Shown piece after piece: positions 41,849 to 50,421 of a stretch of 64,000 nt of DNA. Each line of letters starts with the position of its first letter. Positions within the stretch are counted from its first letter, which is position 1. The translations under genes were made by a program, and so were the position numbers. Source of the stretch: CAYPEL01 sp036479985 (GTDB lineage Bacteria; Pseudomonadota; Gammaproteobacteria; DSM-19610); NCBI GenBank assembly GCA_965224815.1, contig CBDDAF010000003.1:2542001-2606000 (forward strand), read 5' to 3'. Below the pieces are notes generated by a model. The model was not told where the DNA came from and searched no databases. It was given only the letters and a program-made list of their open reading frames with translations.

Positions 41849-41941
41849 CTGTAGGAGCGGCTTTAGCCGCGATGGGGCTGCGGTGTCCATCGCGGCTAAA
41901 GCCGCTCCTACAGGTTCTCGCTAATTAATCAAAGATTTCTT
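41849..41941. repeat. Family A hairpin element, copy 6
   Basis: The core hairpin 41849-41913 (CTGTAGGAGCGGC to GCCGCTCCTACAG) keeps the GGGGCTGCGG loop region of copy 1. The right end reads AATTAATCAAAGATTTCTTA, a diverged version of AATCAGAGGTTTCTTA. It follows the rapA stop by about 27 bp. Confidence 0.85.
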
Positions 41942-41980
41942 AATTATTTTGCTGCGGAAGTCGTGACTACTGTATTGAGG

Positions 41981-42253
41981 TTACTGCATAGTGTCCAGAC
42001 GCTGGGATAACTGTGACTGAATCAGTGAAATCAAATCACCCAGTGCCATTTGTTCAGGTACTTCCTGGATATTGGAAAACCAGATATCGTCGACAAGATT
42101 ATTCTTGTCCGGGGCTTTATCACTGACCAGTGGCAAGCCGATAAAAACGCCGTGTTGACCATTTTCCATACAGACAGTCACCAGCTGTAACGGGATCGGT
42201 TTTACCGGTTCGCTATCCACGATTTGTTCGTCATTGCTATGATTAATATCCAT
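41981..42253 (-). CDS. Hypothetical acidic protein
   Basis: A 90-residue soluble protein, MDINHSNDEQIVDSEPVKPI to LIQSQLSQRLDTMQ, without a signal peptide, membrane segment or motif I can place. The middle stretch VTVCMENGQHGVFIGLPLV looks like a beta hairpin. It is divergent from the macro-domain gene with 46 bp between the starts. Coding status is supported by codon pattern and the isolated position only. Confidence 0.55.
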   Translation of the reverse strand: MDINHSNDEQIVDSEPVKPIPLQLVTVCMENGQHGVFIGLPLVSDKAPDKNNLVDDIWFSNIQEVPEQMALGDLISLIQSQLSQRLDTMQ

Positions 42254-42299
42254 ATCAACTGTTTAGCATGGACTATGCCAATGAGTTTACAGGTCAAAC

Positions 42300-42788
42300 G
42301 TGATTGAGGTTGTACACCAGGACATCACCACGCTGGTAGTGGATGTCATTGTTAATGCTGCAAATTCTTCCCTGTTAGGGGGCGGCGGTGTAGACGGAGC
42401 TATTCATCGTGCAGCTGGCTCTGAACTTGTCGAGTACTGCCGGAATCTTGGCGGTTGTCCAACGGGTGAGGCCCGACTATCGCCCGGATTTAATCTGGCT
42501 GCAGACTGGATAATCCACACGGTCGGACCGGTGTGGCAGGGTGGAGATTCAAACGAATCGGATTTACTCGAAGCTTGTTATCGAAACAGTTTTAAACTGG
42601 CGCTTAAACAGGGATGCAAAAGCATCGCCTTTCCTTCTATCAGTACCGGTGTCTACGGTTATCCTAAAAATCTGGCTGCTGATATTGCGATCGATGTAAT
42701 GCAAAGCTACCACAGCCAGTTTGAATGCATCGTTGCCTGTTGTTTCAGTGCAGAGGATGCACAGTTATATCGGTCAGGGGTTTCTTAG
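42300..42788 (+). CDS. Macro-domain protein, ADP-ribose hydrolase type
   Basis: A 162-residue single macro domain of the MacroD/YmdB type, starting at GTG 42300. Motifs are VNAANSSLLGGGGVDGAIHR (17-36), TGEARLSPGFNL, and STGVYGYP near 110-117, the loops that bind ADP-ribose. Such enzymes remove ADP-ribose from proteins or O-acetyl-ADP-ribose. It faces the CBM48 gene with a four-base tail-to-tail overlap. The C-terminus is a little short of E. coli YmdB (177). Confidence 0.93.
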   Translation: MIEVVHQDITTLVVDVIVNAANSSLLGGGGVDGAIHRAAGSELVEYCRNLGGCPTGEARLSPGFNLAADWIIHTVGPVWQGGDSNESDLLEACYRNSFKLALKQGCKSIAFPSISTGVYGYPKNLAADIAIDVMQSYHSQFECIVACCFSAEDAQLYRSGVS

Positions 42789-43078
42789 TGTTGAAGCTCT
42801 ACACGCAATACAGAATTGACACCATCTCGATCATTGGGGATTTCCATCGAGTTGGTTGGATCCTGTTGCCACTTTCCGTCAATCAATAACTGATATTCAT
42901 AAATACCGGGTTCGACATTAAATACTTTTTGCCAACGGTTGTTAATTCTGCGGGTTTCGACATTTTGATCGGGTACCCAGTCATTGAAATCACCGGCAAT
43001 TTGCATGATCCGGCATTCTAGATCATCGAATGTTAAAACAATCATCTGGTGCGTTGGATGTTTTACAACAGCATTCAT
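42785..43078 (-). CDS. CBM48 glycogen-binding-like domain protein
   Basis: A 97-residue stand-alone domain of the early-set E / CBM48 type (as in AMPK beta and isoamylases). The signature is MQIAGDFNDWVP near 26-37, then RWQKVFNVEPGIYEYQLLID and GKWQQDPTN, the usual carbohydrate-contacting residues including the Trp and Lys positions. It is probably a small glycogen- or starch-binding protein; no glycogen enzyme lies near. Many proteobacteria have such small isoamylase-early-set proteins of unknown role. Confidence 0.85.
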   Translation of the reverse strand: MNAVVKHPTHQMIVLTFDDLECRIMQIAGDFNDWVPDQNVETRRINNRWQKVFNVEPGIYEYQLLIDGKWQQDPTNSMEIPNDRDGVNSVLRVELQH

Positions 43079-43079
43079 G

Positions 43080-43428
43080 ACCAGTTACCTCCAGTTTCAA
43101 ACATAGATTAAGACTTGTTTTCAGGTTGTTTGGAAGGATTGAACGGTGGTGAAGCACACCGTCCAGCGGTAAGTTGCTGGTTGCAATGCTTCGAATGACT
43201 TTTACAAGACAGGCTTTGATTCAAGCAAGCCCATCTCGGAAGAACTGCGTTATCGGAAGTTAACGCAGAGTTTGATTAAATGTCAAGAAAAACAAATAGC
43301 ACAGAATGTGCGGTCGCTGCATTATTTATTAAAGTTATTTTTATACGTGGAAATAAAAAGGCGGTCGGTGCATTCATCGCGGCTGACCGCCTACACATGC
43401 TCGCAATTTATTAAAGTTTGGTTTTAAC
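43080..43428. other. Intergenic gap with two hairpins
   Basis: No ORF of note lies in this 349-bp gap. It contains a hairpin ACGGTG-gtgaag-CACACCGT near 43143-43162 and, at 43360-43393, a hairpin AGGCGGTC/GACCGCCT described separately. The rest is AT-rich and shows nothing else I can support. Confidence 0.6.
43355..43400 (-). terminator. Terminator derived from family A repeat
   Basis: On the minus strand TGTAGGCGGTCAGCCGCGAT continues to GCACCGACCGCCTTTTTATT. AGGCGGTC and GACCGCCT form the stem, with T5 after it. The TGTAGG...AGCCGCGATGAATGC portion resembles the family A left arm and loop, so a shortened repeat copy seems to have become the terminator of the downstream end of the cytochrome c genes. 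Confidence 0.6.
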
Positions 43429-43779
43429 TTACTGTACTTGTCTGGGTGTGGATGGTGTGACGAGATCAGAACTTTGTGAGCTAAACCAGGCAGCCACATC
43501 TTTTTGATCCTGCTTCGATAATGTAGTGGCAAATCCGGACATGATCGGATTTTTACGCGCACCGCTTTTATAATCCATTAATGCTCTGACTAAATAGTCA
43601 GCGTGTTGTCCAGCCAGTTTAGGGTATTGTGTATTGGATCCATCGCCATCAACACCATGGCAGGCCTGACAAGTTTGTTCAGAGATAGCTTTACCCGCAG
43701 TGGCATCACCGCCAGCAATGGCAACTTGGTAGCCACACAGACTGGCAACAAGTAGAGCGAATGTTATTGATTTATTCAT
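43429..43779 (-). CDS. Small c-type cytochrome (class I), downstream gene
   Basis: A periplasmic mono-haem cytochrome c of 116 residues from the ATG at 43777-43779 (MNKSITFALLVASLCGYQVA signal peptide, cleaved near AIAGGD). The haem motif is CQACH (Cys37, Cys40, His41), and Met80 in NPIMSGFA is the probable sixth ligand. It resembles the cytochrome c553/c4-half class of electron carriers. It is 29 bp after a second, related cytochrome gene; the two look like split halves of a cytochrome c4-like di-haem protein. Confidence 0.9.
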   Translation of the reverse strand: MNKSITFALLVASLCGYQVAIAGGDATAGKAISEQTCQACHGVDGDGSNTQYPKLAGQHADYLVRALMDYKSGARKNPIMSGFATTLSKQDQKDVAAWFSSQSSDLVTPSTPRQVQ

Positions 43780-43808
43780 AATGGTTTGCCTCATGATTCC
43801 CGTATGTT

Positions 43809-44129
43809 CTAGTTGCTGGTCTGGCTGGCGAAGAAAGCAGCGATGTCCTGCATATCCTGTTCGCTCAGGCTGCCTGCCTGTGCCCGCATAGTAGCGTGTG
43901 AACGTTGGCCGGATTTGTAGGCTTCAAGGGCTGAAACAATATATTCGGCATGTTGACCGCCAATTTTGGGTACGTGGTAACTCGGGTATACATTGAAGTA
44001 ATCAGGTATGCCATGACAGCCTATACAGGTGAAGGCCTTGGTTTTACCGGCAGCCGCATCACCGGCTGCTGATGCGGCTAATGGCAACAGGCCAAGCAGC
44101 ATAACGGTCGACAAAATCGTATTTTTCAT
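43809..44129 (-). CDS. Small c-type cytochrome (class I), upstream gene
   Basis: A 106-residue mono-haem cytochrome from the ATG at 44127-44129 (MKNTILSTVMLLGLLPLAAS signal). The haem motif is CIGCH (Cys35, Cys38, His39), with Met81 in SHATMRAQ as probable ligand. It has an insert of aromatic residues (YFNVYPSYHVP) after the haem motif that the partner lacks. The partner at 43429 shares the GGQHAEY/AGQHADY and YKSG blocks, so the pair arose by duplication. It probably shuttles electrons to a terminal oxidase; no oxidase lies in the window. Confidence 0.9.
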   Translation of the reverse strand: MKNTILSTVMLLGLLPLAASAAGDAAAGKTKAFTCIGCHGIPDYFNVYPSYHVPKIGGQHAEYIVSALEAYKSGQRSHATMRAQAGSLSEQDMQDIAAFFASQTSN

Positions 44130-44314
44130 AATCTTCGCTCTCATAGTGATGAATGAATAGACGCCAAATATGGCGCTATTAGTGGTTCTGAGTCTTATTG
44201 TCTCTTTTATGGGGGATGTAACCGGGCGCATTATAGCAGAGCTTGGAGATCAATATTAAGGGCGGAATATCGACAGGGTTGAATGCTAAACTGGTCGAAA
44301 ATTAACTCTCTACT

Positions 44315-47300
44315 ATGCAATTACAGCCACTCAAACAACAAATCGAGCTCTGCCTGGCGGCGGATGTGCCACGGCTGTTGAAACAATATAACCAGCTTGA
44401 ACGGCGTCGGGTCTCCGGCAAACCGATTGATCAAGGCTTGATTAAATTAAGCCAGCACATTGAAACTTCTATGGGGCATTGTCTAAGTCGGCGTGAACAA
44501 TTGCCGGTGCCAGACTATTTGTTACCACTGCCGGTGTCCGATCGGCGTGAGGAAATTCTGGAAGTTATCGATCAGCATCAGGTGGTTGTGCTTTGCGGGG
44601 AAACTGGTTCCGGTAAAACCACGCAATTACCCAAGCTCTGTTTGGAACTAGGCCGGGGTACACGCGGTAAAATTGGTCATACGCAACCGCGCCGGATTGC
44701 GGCACGCAGTCTTGCAACGCGTATTGCCGAAGAGTTGCATACGGAAGTCGGTCAAGCCGTCGGTTACAAGGTTCGCTTCCAGGATCGTATTAATAAAACA
44801 AGTGTTATCAAAATAATGACCGATGGCATTCTGTTGGCTGAAACGCGTGCCGATCCCGAGTTCCGGGAATACGACACACTGATTATTGATGAAGCCCATG
44901 AACGCAGTCTTAATATTGATTTTCTGATCGGTTACTTGCATCGTCTGTTACCCAAACGCCCGGATCTGAAACTGATTATTACTTCAGCGACTATCGATCC
45001 ACAACGTTTCTCCAGGCATTTTAATGATGCACCGATAATCGAAGTATCTGGCCGCACCTATCCTGTTGACCTGCGTTATCGCCCAATCATTGGCGATGAA
45101 GATGATAAGGATCGTGATCAGGGTCAGGCGATTATCGATGCGGTTGATGAGCTGGCGAAACAAGGGACCGGCGATATTTTGATTTTTTTGCCCGGTGAAC
45201 GTGATATCCGTGATGCGGCTGAACTGTTACGTAAACACCATCCGCCACAAACAGAAATACTGCCCCTGTATGCGCGGCTATCAGTCGATCAGCAGAGTAA
45301 AATATTCAAACCCCATAAAGCACGGCGCATTGTATTGGCGACCAATGTTGCTGAGACATCGTTAACCGTTCCCGGTATACATTATGTAGTCGATGTGGGT
45401 ACAGCGCGTATCAGCCGCTACAGCTACCGAACTAAAGTTCAGCGCCTACCTATTGAAAGCATTTCACAAGCCTCAGCAAACCAGCGTAGCGGCCGCTGTG
45501 GCCGTGTTGCAGCGGGTATTTGTATTCGTCTTTATAGCGAAGAAGATTTTATCGGCCGTGCTGAATTTACCAGGCCAGAGATACAGCGTACAAATCTGGC
45601 GGCTGTGATTCTGCAAATGGCATCGCTCAAACTGGGCGACGTTGAATCATTTCCCTTTCTTGATCCGCCGGACGCGCGTTATGTGCGTGATGCTTACAAA
45701 TTACTACAGGAACTGGGTGCGGTCGATGCAAAGAATCAGTTAACGGAATTAGGCCGCAAGCTCGCGCACTTACCCGTAGATCCACGCATCGGACGCATGG
45801 TATTAGCTGCCAGTGAAGGGCAATGCCTGCGTGAAGTGTTGATAATCGCTGCAGGATTGACCATTCCTGATCCCCGTGAGCGGCCGCTTGAATTTGCGGC
45901 GGCGGCTGATGAAAAACAGGCGATATTCCGTCATGAAAAATCTGATTTCCTGGGCTATGTGCAACTCTGGAATCACTTTCATGAACAGAAGAAACATCTC
46001 AGTCAGAATAAATTACGAAAATGGTGCCGGGATCATTTTATATCCTATGTGCGGATACGTGAATGGCATGATATTCACAGCCAGCTGTTTACCTTATGTA
46101 AGGAATTAGGCTTGCAGTTACATGAGACTGAGGCCGAGTATGAAGCCGTGCATCGTGCTTTGCTGCCGGGCCTGTTAGGTAATGTCGCGTTCAAAACCGA
46201 GAACCGTGAATATACCGGAGCACGTAATCTGAAATTCAATATTTTCCCAGGTTCAACGCTGGCTAAAAAGCCACCGCAATGGATAATGGCGGCCGAGTTA
46301 GTTGAAACTGGGAAGCGTTACTTACGAACGGCTGCAATGGTCGATCCAGCGTGGGTTGAGGCCGCTGCGGGTGACTTACTAAAACACAGTTATTCAGAAC
46401 CACATTGGGCACAGAAAAAAGCCCAGGTGATGGCCTATGAGCGTGTCAGCTTGTACGGGTTGCCATTAGTCGTACAACGCAAGGTTAACTTCGGATCCAT
46501 AGATCCGGTTATTTCGCGCGAATTGTTTATCCGTCACGCACTGGTAGAAGGGGAATACCGTAGCCGGGCTGATTTTGCGCTGCATAACCAGCAGGTACGG
46601 GAAGAGCTGGCTGAGCTTGAAGCCAAAGCACGGCGTCCGGATTTGTTGATTGAAGAACAGGCTGTGTTTGACTATTTTGATGAGCGTATTCCTCAAAGTA
46701 TTGTGAGTGGTGCAAGTTTTGAACGCTGGCTAAAGAAAACCAATAGTGAGCAGGCGGATTCGCTAAAACTCGATCGAGAACAATTGCTGCGCCGGGATGA
46801 TTCTGAATTAAATGAGTCGCAATACCCGGGTCATCTGGAAATTCACGGTATTCACCTGCCAGTACACTATCGATTTACACCAGGACATCAAGCGGATGGT
46901 CTTTGTATTGATATTCCAGTTGCGGCGCTGAATCAGTTCGATGAAACCGATTTTGAATGGTTGGTGCCCGGCTTGTTGCAGGAGAAAGTCATTCAACTGA
47001 TTAAATCTTTACCGAAGCAGTGGCGTAAACATTTTGTTCCGGCGCCTGATTTTGCACAGGCCTGTATTGATAAGCGTAATGATTATTCGGGTTCATTAAT
47101 AGACTATTTAGCTACTGCTCTGTTGGACATGACCGGTATAGAAATACCGGCAGATGCCTGGCAATTAGAACGTTTGACACCACATATGTTTGCGCATTTT
47201 CAAATATTGGATGAAAACGGTCAAGGCATGGACGAAGATTCTGACCTGGCATCATTGCAGGCTAAATATACGGCTCGTGCAAATCGCGATTTCCAGAAGC

Positions 47301-48169
47301 ACAGCATGCCGGAATTTAATGAGCGTGAGGTGACGACCTGGGACTTTGGCGATCTTGGAGATGCAATCGAATTGTCTACGGGAACAGTAACGATGCGTGG
47401 CTATCCTGCATTGGAACTAAACGGTAGCAAGGTAATTTTAAAATTATTCGATCACCAGGAAAGCGCAATAAAAGAACATCGATTGGGGGTTTTGAAGTTA
47501 TTCGAGAACAGTGTTAATCGTTCTATTAAAGATATAAAACGCGGCTTACCTAATATTCAACAGCAATGCCTTTGGTTTGCACCCTTAGGTAAGAGTGATG
47601 AATTAACGGGCGATATTATACAAGCTGTTCTGGGTGCGGTTTTTCTTCCGGGAGATGATTTGCCGCGAACTGAACAGGATTTTAACCAGCGCCTGGAATT
47701 TGGCCGTCCGAAGTTAATGGAGATGGCTAATCAGATAGGTGGCTGGAGTGCTGCTGCATTATCTGAATATCACCAGCTCAGTCGTCAGTTGAAATCAAAA
47801 ATACCGCCCTATGCATTACCGGTCGCAAGTGAGATTCACCAACAACTTGACTGCCTGATTTATCCGGGATTTGTCGGTAACACACCGGTTAAATGGTTGC
47901 CGCATCTGGCACGTTTTATTAAGGCGGCACAAATTCGGTTTGAAAATTGTGGTGCAAATACTCAACGAGACCGGCAGCAGTCGAAGGTTATTAATTCGTT
48001 CATAGATCGTTACCAGAAATCAATTCAGCGTAGTCCTGATAATGAAAGCCTGCAAGAATTTCGCTGGCTAATTGAAGAGTTGCGCGTGTCATATTTTGCT
48101 CAAGGCCTAAAAACTTCGGTCAAGGTATCTGAAGAGCGTCTTGAAAAAGTATGGAAAATAATTAAGTAG
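44315..48169 (+). CDS. hrpA: ATP-dependent RNA helicase HrpA
   Basis: HrpA is a DEAH-box helicase that rescues collided ribosomes. The 1284-residue protein has Walker A GETGSGKT (95-102), DEAH (192-195), SATIDPQRFSRHF, the second lobe with TNVAETSLTVPGIHYVVD and QRSGRCGR, and the HA2/OB-fold region with LLPGLLGNVAFKTENREYTG. The long DUF3418 C-terminal region (about 690-1280) is characteristic of HrpA. The stop codon is immediately followed by family A copy 7. Confidence 0.97.
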   Translation: MQLQPLKQQIELCLAADVPRLLKQYNQLERRRVSGKPIDQGLIKLSQHIETSMGHCLSRREQLPVPDYLLPLPVSDRREEILEVIDQHQVVVLCGETGSGKTTQLPKLCLELGRGTRGKIGHTQPRRIAARSLATRIAEELHTEVGQAVGYKVRFQDRINKTSVIKIMTDGILLAETRADPEFREYDTLIIDEAHERSLNIDFLIGYLHRLLPKRPDLKLIITSATIDPQRFSRHFNDAPIIEVSGRTYPVDLRYRPIIGDEDDKDRDQGQAIIDAVDELAKQGTGDILIFLPGERDIRDAAELLRKHHPPQTEILPLYARLSVDQQSKIFKPHKARRIVLATNVAETSLTVPGIHYVVDVGTARISRYSYRTKVQRLPIESISQASANQRSGRCGRVAAGICIRLYSEEDFIGRAEFTRPEIQRTNLAAVILQMASLKLGDVESFPFLDPPDARYVRDAYKLLQELGAVDAKNQLTELGRKLAHLPVDPRIGRMVLAASEGQCLREVLIIAAGLTIPDPRERPLEFAAAADEKQAIFRHEKSDFLGYVQLWNHFHEQKKHLSQNKLRKWCRDHFISYVRIREWHDIHSQLFTLCKELGLQLHETEAEYEAVHRALLPGLLGNVAFKTENREYTGARNLKFNIFPGSTLAKKPPQWIMAAELVETGKRYLRTAAMVDPAWVEAAAGDLLKHSYSEPHWAQKKAQVMAYERVSLYGLPLVVQRKVNFGSIDPVISRELFIRHALVEGEYRSRADFALHNQQVREELAELEAKARRPDLLIEEQAVFDYFDERIPQSIVSGASFERWLKKTNSEQADSLKLDREQLLRRDDSELNESQYPGHLEIHGIHLPVHYRFTPGHQADGLCIDIPVAALNQFDETDFEWLVPGLLQEKVIQLIKSLPKQWRKHFVPAPDFAQACIDKRNDYSGSLIDYLATALLDMTGIEIPADAWQLERLTPHMFAHFQILDENGQGMDEDSDLASLQAKYTARANRDFQKHSMPEFNEREVTTWDFGDLGDAIELSTGTVTMRGYPALELNGSKVILKLFDHQESAIKEHRLGVLKLFENSVNRSIKDIKRGLPNIQQQCLWFAPLGKSDELTGDIIQAVLGAVFLPGDDLPRTEQDFNQRLEFGRPKLMEMANQIGGWSAAALSEYHQLSRQLKSKIPPYALPVASEIHQQLDCLIYPGFVGNTPVKWLPHLARFIKAAQIRFENCGANTQRDRQQSKVINSFIDRYQKSIQRSPDNESLQEFRWLIEELRVSYFAQGLKTSVKVSEERLEKVWKIIK

Positions 48170-48288
48170 CCTCTGTTTATTAGCGAGCAATTGTAGGAGC
48201 GGCTTTAGCCGCGATGGGGCTGCGGCGTTCATCGCGGCTAAAGCCGCTCCTGCAGAATTAGCAAAATGCACGACACATCAGAGGGCCC
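48170..48288. repeat. Family A hairpin element, copy 7
   Basis: The left end CCTCTGTTTATTAGCGAGC starts next to the hrpA stop. The core hairpin 48192-48254 (TGTAGGAGCGGC to GCCGCTCCTGCA) is followed by the linker TTAGCAAAATGCACGACAC and the right end ATCAGAGGGCCC. A terminator role for hrpA is likely. Confidence 0.85.
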
Positions 48289-48397
48289 TCAAATAATCAT
48301 TTGGTCAAATTGTGAAATTTTGAATTGTGGAAGAGGGAAATTCATAGATGTATAATAACAAGTCGACTTAGAATTATTAATTTTTGGAGGTGGTCCT

Positions 48398-49084
48398 ATG
48401 AAATGGTTATTTTCTATACTTGCTGTTGCCCTGCTGGCATTTTTCTGGCGTTCGAATGATCAGGGTACAAACACAGATGTTGCAGTGACAGGAGATACCG
48501 GCGTTGAAATGACAGAAAATGCCGCTGGTGTTGTGGATGAAAATATAAGCTTAGATATGGCAGAAAATGCAGGCGCAATTGCTGAAGACATTACTGCAAA
48601 AGAGGGAATGGATGAAGTCGCAGAGTTTAGCGCCTTCACCAAAGAACTGGCATCCGGCTTTTCGCTGAAAGGTAAGGCGAATGGTATCGAAAAATCTCTA
48701 CTGGACTTCGTGGAAAGTGATACGCCTGTGGATAAAACTACCTGGTTTAATTTTGATCGGGTAACTTTCCGCACCGGTAGCGCAGAGATCGATATGAATG
48801 CTTCGTCAGATCAGCTAACCAATATTTCGGAAATAATGAAAATCTATCCAGCAACAACACTGAAAATCGGCGGCTACACTGATAATACCGGTTCTGAAGA
48901 AGCCAATACGCGTATCTCACAACAACGGGCTGAGGCTGTGGCCAATGCGTTGGCAAGTTTGGGTGTTGATCCTGGCCGGTTAGATCCTGAAGGTTATGGC
49001 CCGCAACATCCGGTAGCCAGTAACGATACTGAAGAAGGTAGGGCATTGAACCGCAGGATAGCAGTTCGGGTTAAAGAGAAATAA
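48398..49084 (+). CDS. OmpA-family peptidoglycan-binding protein
   Basis: A 228-residue protein with an N-terminal membrane segment (MKWLFSILAVALLAFFWRSN), an acidic Ala/Glu-rich linker and an OmpA-like C-terminal domain (about 115-228). The peptidoglycan-binding motifs are FRTGSAEIDMNAS, IGGYTDNTGSEEANTRISQQ and NRRIAVRV, with the Asp and Arg that bind diaminopimelate. No Cys lipobox is present, so it is membrane-anchored. It starts after a GGAGG ribosome site. No beta-barrel portion is present. Confidence 0.88.
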   Translation: MKWLFSILAVALLAFFWRSNDQGTNTDVAVTGDTGVEMTENAAGVVDENISLDMAENAGAIAEDITAKEGMDEVAEFSAFTKELASGFSLKGKANGIEKSLLDFVESDTPVDKTTWFNFDRVTFRTGSAEIDMNASSDQLTNISEIMKIYPATTLKIGGYTDNTGSEEANTRISQQRAEAVANALASLGVDPGRLDPEGYGPQHPVASNDTEEGRALNRRIAVRVKEK

Positions 49085-49113
49085 TCAACAAGTGACTATT
49101 CATTAACTGTTAT

Positions 49114-49146
49114 AAAAAAAGATCCGGCAATGCCGGATCTTTTTTT
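49114..49146. terminator. Bidirectional terminator
   Basis: AGATCCGGCA and TGCCGGATCT form a 10-bp stem with an A loop, preceded by A7 and followed by T7, so it works in both directions. It lies between the convergent OmpA-like and DUF937 genes. Confidence 0.92.
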
Positions 49147-49183
49147 AAACAACAGAACTGTTTCTTACTTTACGATAAGAATC

Positions 49184-50206
49184 TTATTGAATAAATGCGG
49201 CTAGTTTTTCCATAAGCCCATCAACAACTGGCTTGATGATTGGGCCAACACCGGGTATCTGTTCCACCTTATCAATAGCTGCCTGAAGGGTACCCATACC
49301 ATTTCCAGCAACTGTACTAACTGCGCTTTTTGCAGGGCCAGGTAATTTATCAAACATACTGCTCAGCCCGCCAATTTTGCTTGTTGCTTCTGTGAGCGCA
49401 GGGACGGCGGCTTTAGCTGATTCAACATCGGTAATGCTTCCCAGTGCATCGGTGCTGGTACTGAATATATTTGTCAGTTCATTGCCAATATTCACATCAG
49501 TCAATTGGTCGAGTGAGTCACCCGCTGACTCCATTGTGTCGGTGACAGTATTTTGAGTGGATTGCCCAGTCATATAGTTATAACCCATCCATAACAGTCC
49601 ACCGATGATGGCTAGTGGTAACAGTTTGCCGAAAGATGATCCCTGCTTTGCGACCGGTGCGGCAGGCTGGTGGGAAGGACTGGCTTGATTACCGAAACCG
49701 GCTGGCATGGCATTGGCAATATTGTCTTTCTGACCGGATAACATATCGACGACACTGCCTGCATTGATGCCACCACCGCCCAGCATTTTACGTTTGATAA
49801 TACCAAACACTATAGGAGCCAGAAGGCCCATTAAAGAGTTTGCCGAGCCGCGTTTCATACCGCTGAAACCGGTGAGTGAACCGAGAATACTACCCAGTAC
49901 ATTATTACCCAGCACAGAACCCAGCATTTTTGTTCCAGTTTCAATCAGTGAACCGGTGCCACCTCCGCCTAAAACGCCGGAGAGGTTATCCAGTAAACTA
50001 TCATCCGTATCATTGAGTGCACCGGCCAGGACACCGCCGCCGTTGCTACCGGAAACTGACTTTAGTAATCCATCGAGCATACCGGGAACTGCGCCACTGA
50101 CTGCCTTTGCTGTCGTGTCGTCACTTTCGCCCAGTAGCCCACCCATTTGACCAACTACCGCTGCACCTACCTGATCTTTGATTAAATCAACAAGATTAAA
50201 TGACAT
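49184..50206 (-). CDS. DUF937-family protein with one membrane segment
   Basis: A 340-residue protein. The N-terminal half (about 1-160) has Gly/Ser-rich, repetitive DUF937-type sequence (LVDLIKDQVGAAVVGQMGGL, GGVLAGALNDTDDSLLDNLS), a membrane helix lies at about 195-213 (LLPLAIIGGLLWMGYNYMTG), and the rest is a helical periplasmic or cytosolic region. YidB-type relatives are of unknown role. A ribosome site GGAG lies before ATG at 50206. It is divergent from htpX. Confidence 0.85.
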   Translation of the reverse strand: MSFNLVDLIKDQVGAAVVGQMGGLLGESDDTTAKAVSGAVPGMLDGLLKSVSGSNGGGVLAGALNDTDDSLLDNLSGVLGGGGTGSLIETGTKMLGSVLGNNVLGSILGSLTGFSGMKRGSANSLMGLLAPIVFGIIKRKMLGGGGINAGSVVDMLSGQKDNIANAMPAGFGNQASPSHQPAAPVAKQGSSFGKLLPLAIIGGLLWMGYNYMTGQSTQNTVTDTMESAGDSLDQLTDVNIGNELTNIFSTSTDALGSITDVESAKAAVPALTEATSKIGGLSSMFDKLPGPAKSAVSTVAGNGMGTLQAAIDKVEQIPGVGPIIKPVVDGLMEKLAAFIQ

Positions 50207-50421
50207 AGTTGTCTCCTCTTTATTTTAATTAATAGTTCCTAGAAAATATAAGACTAGCAGAAAACCAGTCTTGTAGAGTAACTTGTATCAAATAGACAAC
50301 ACAATACCGATATATACTGATGTCTTGTATGTGACAATGGTTTACCGGGATGTATTCGCAATATTGTTGGATATTTCGGCAATGTTAGAATATTAGCTGC
50401 TAATGAAAGGAGTAAAAAGCG

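Noticed and set aside
44648..44941. Minus-strand ORF inside hrpA
   Set aside because: Antisense shadow of the helicase core; no ribosome site.
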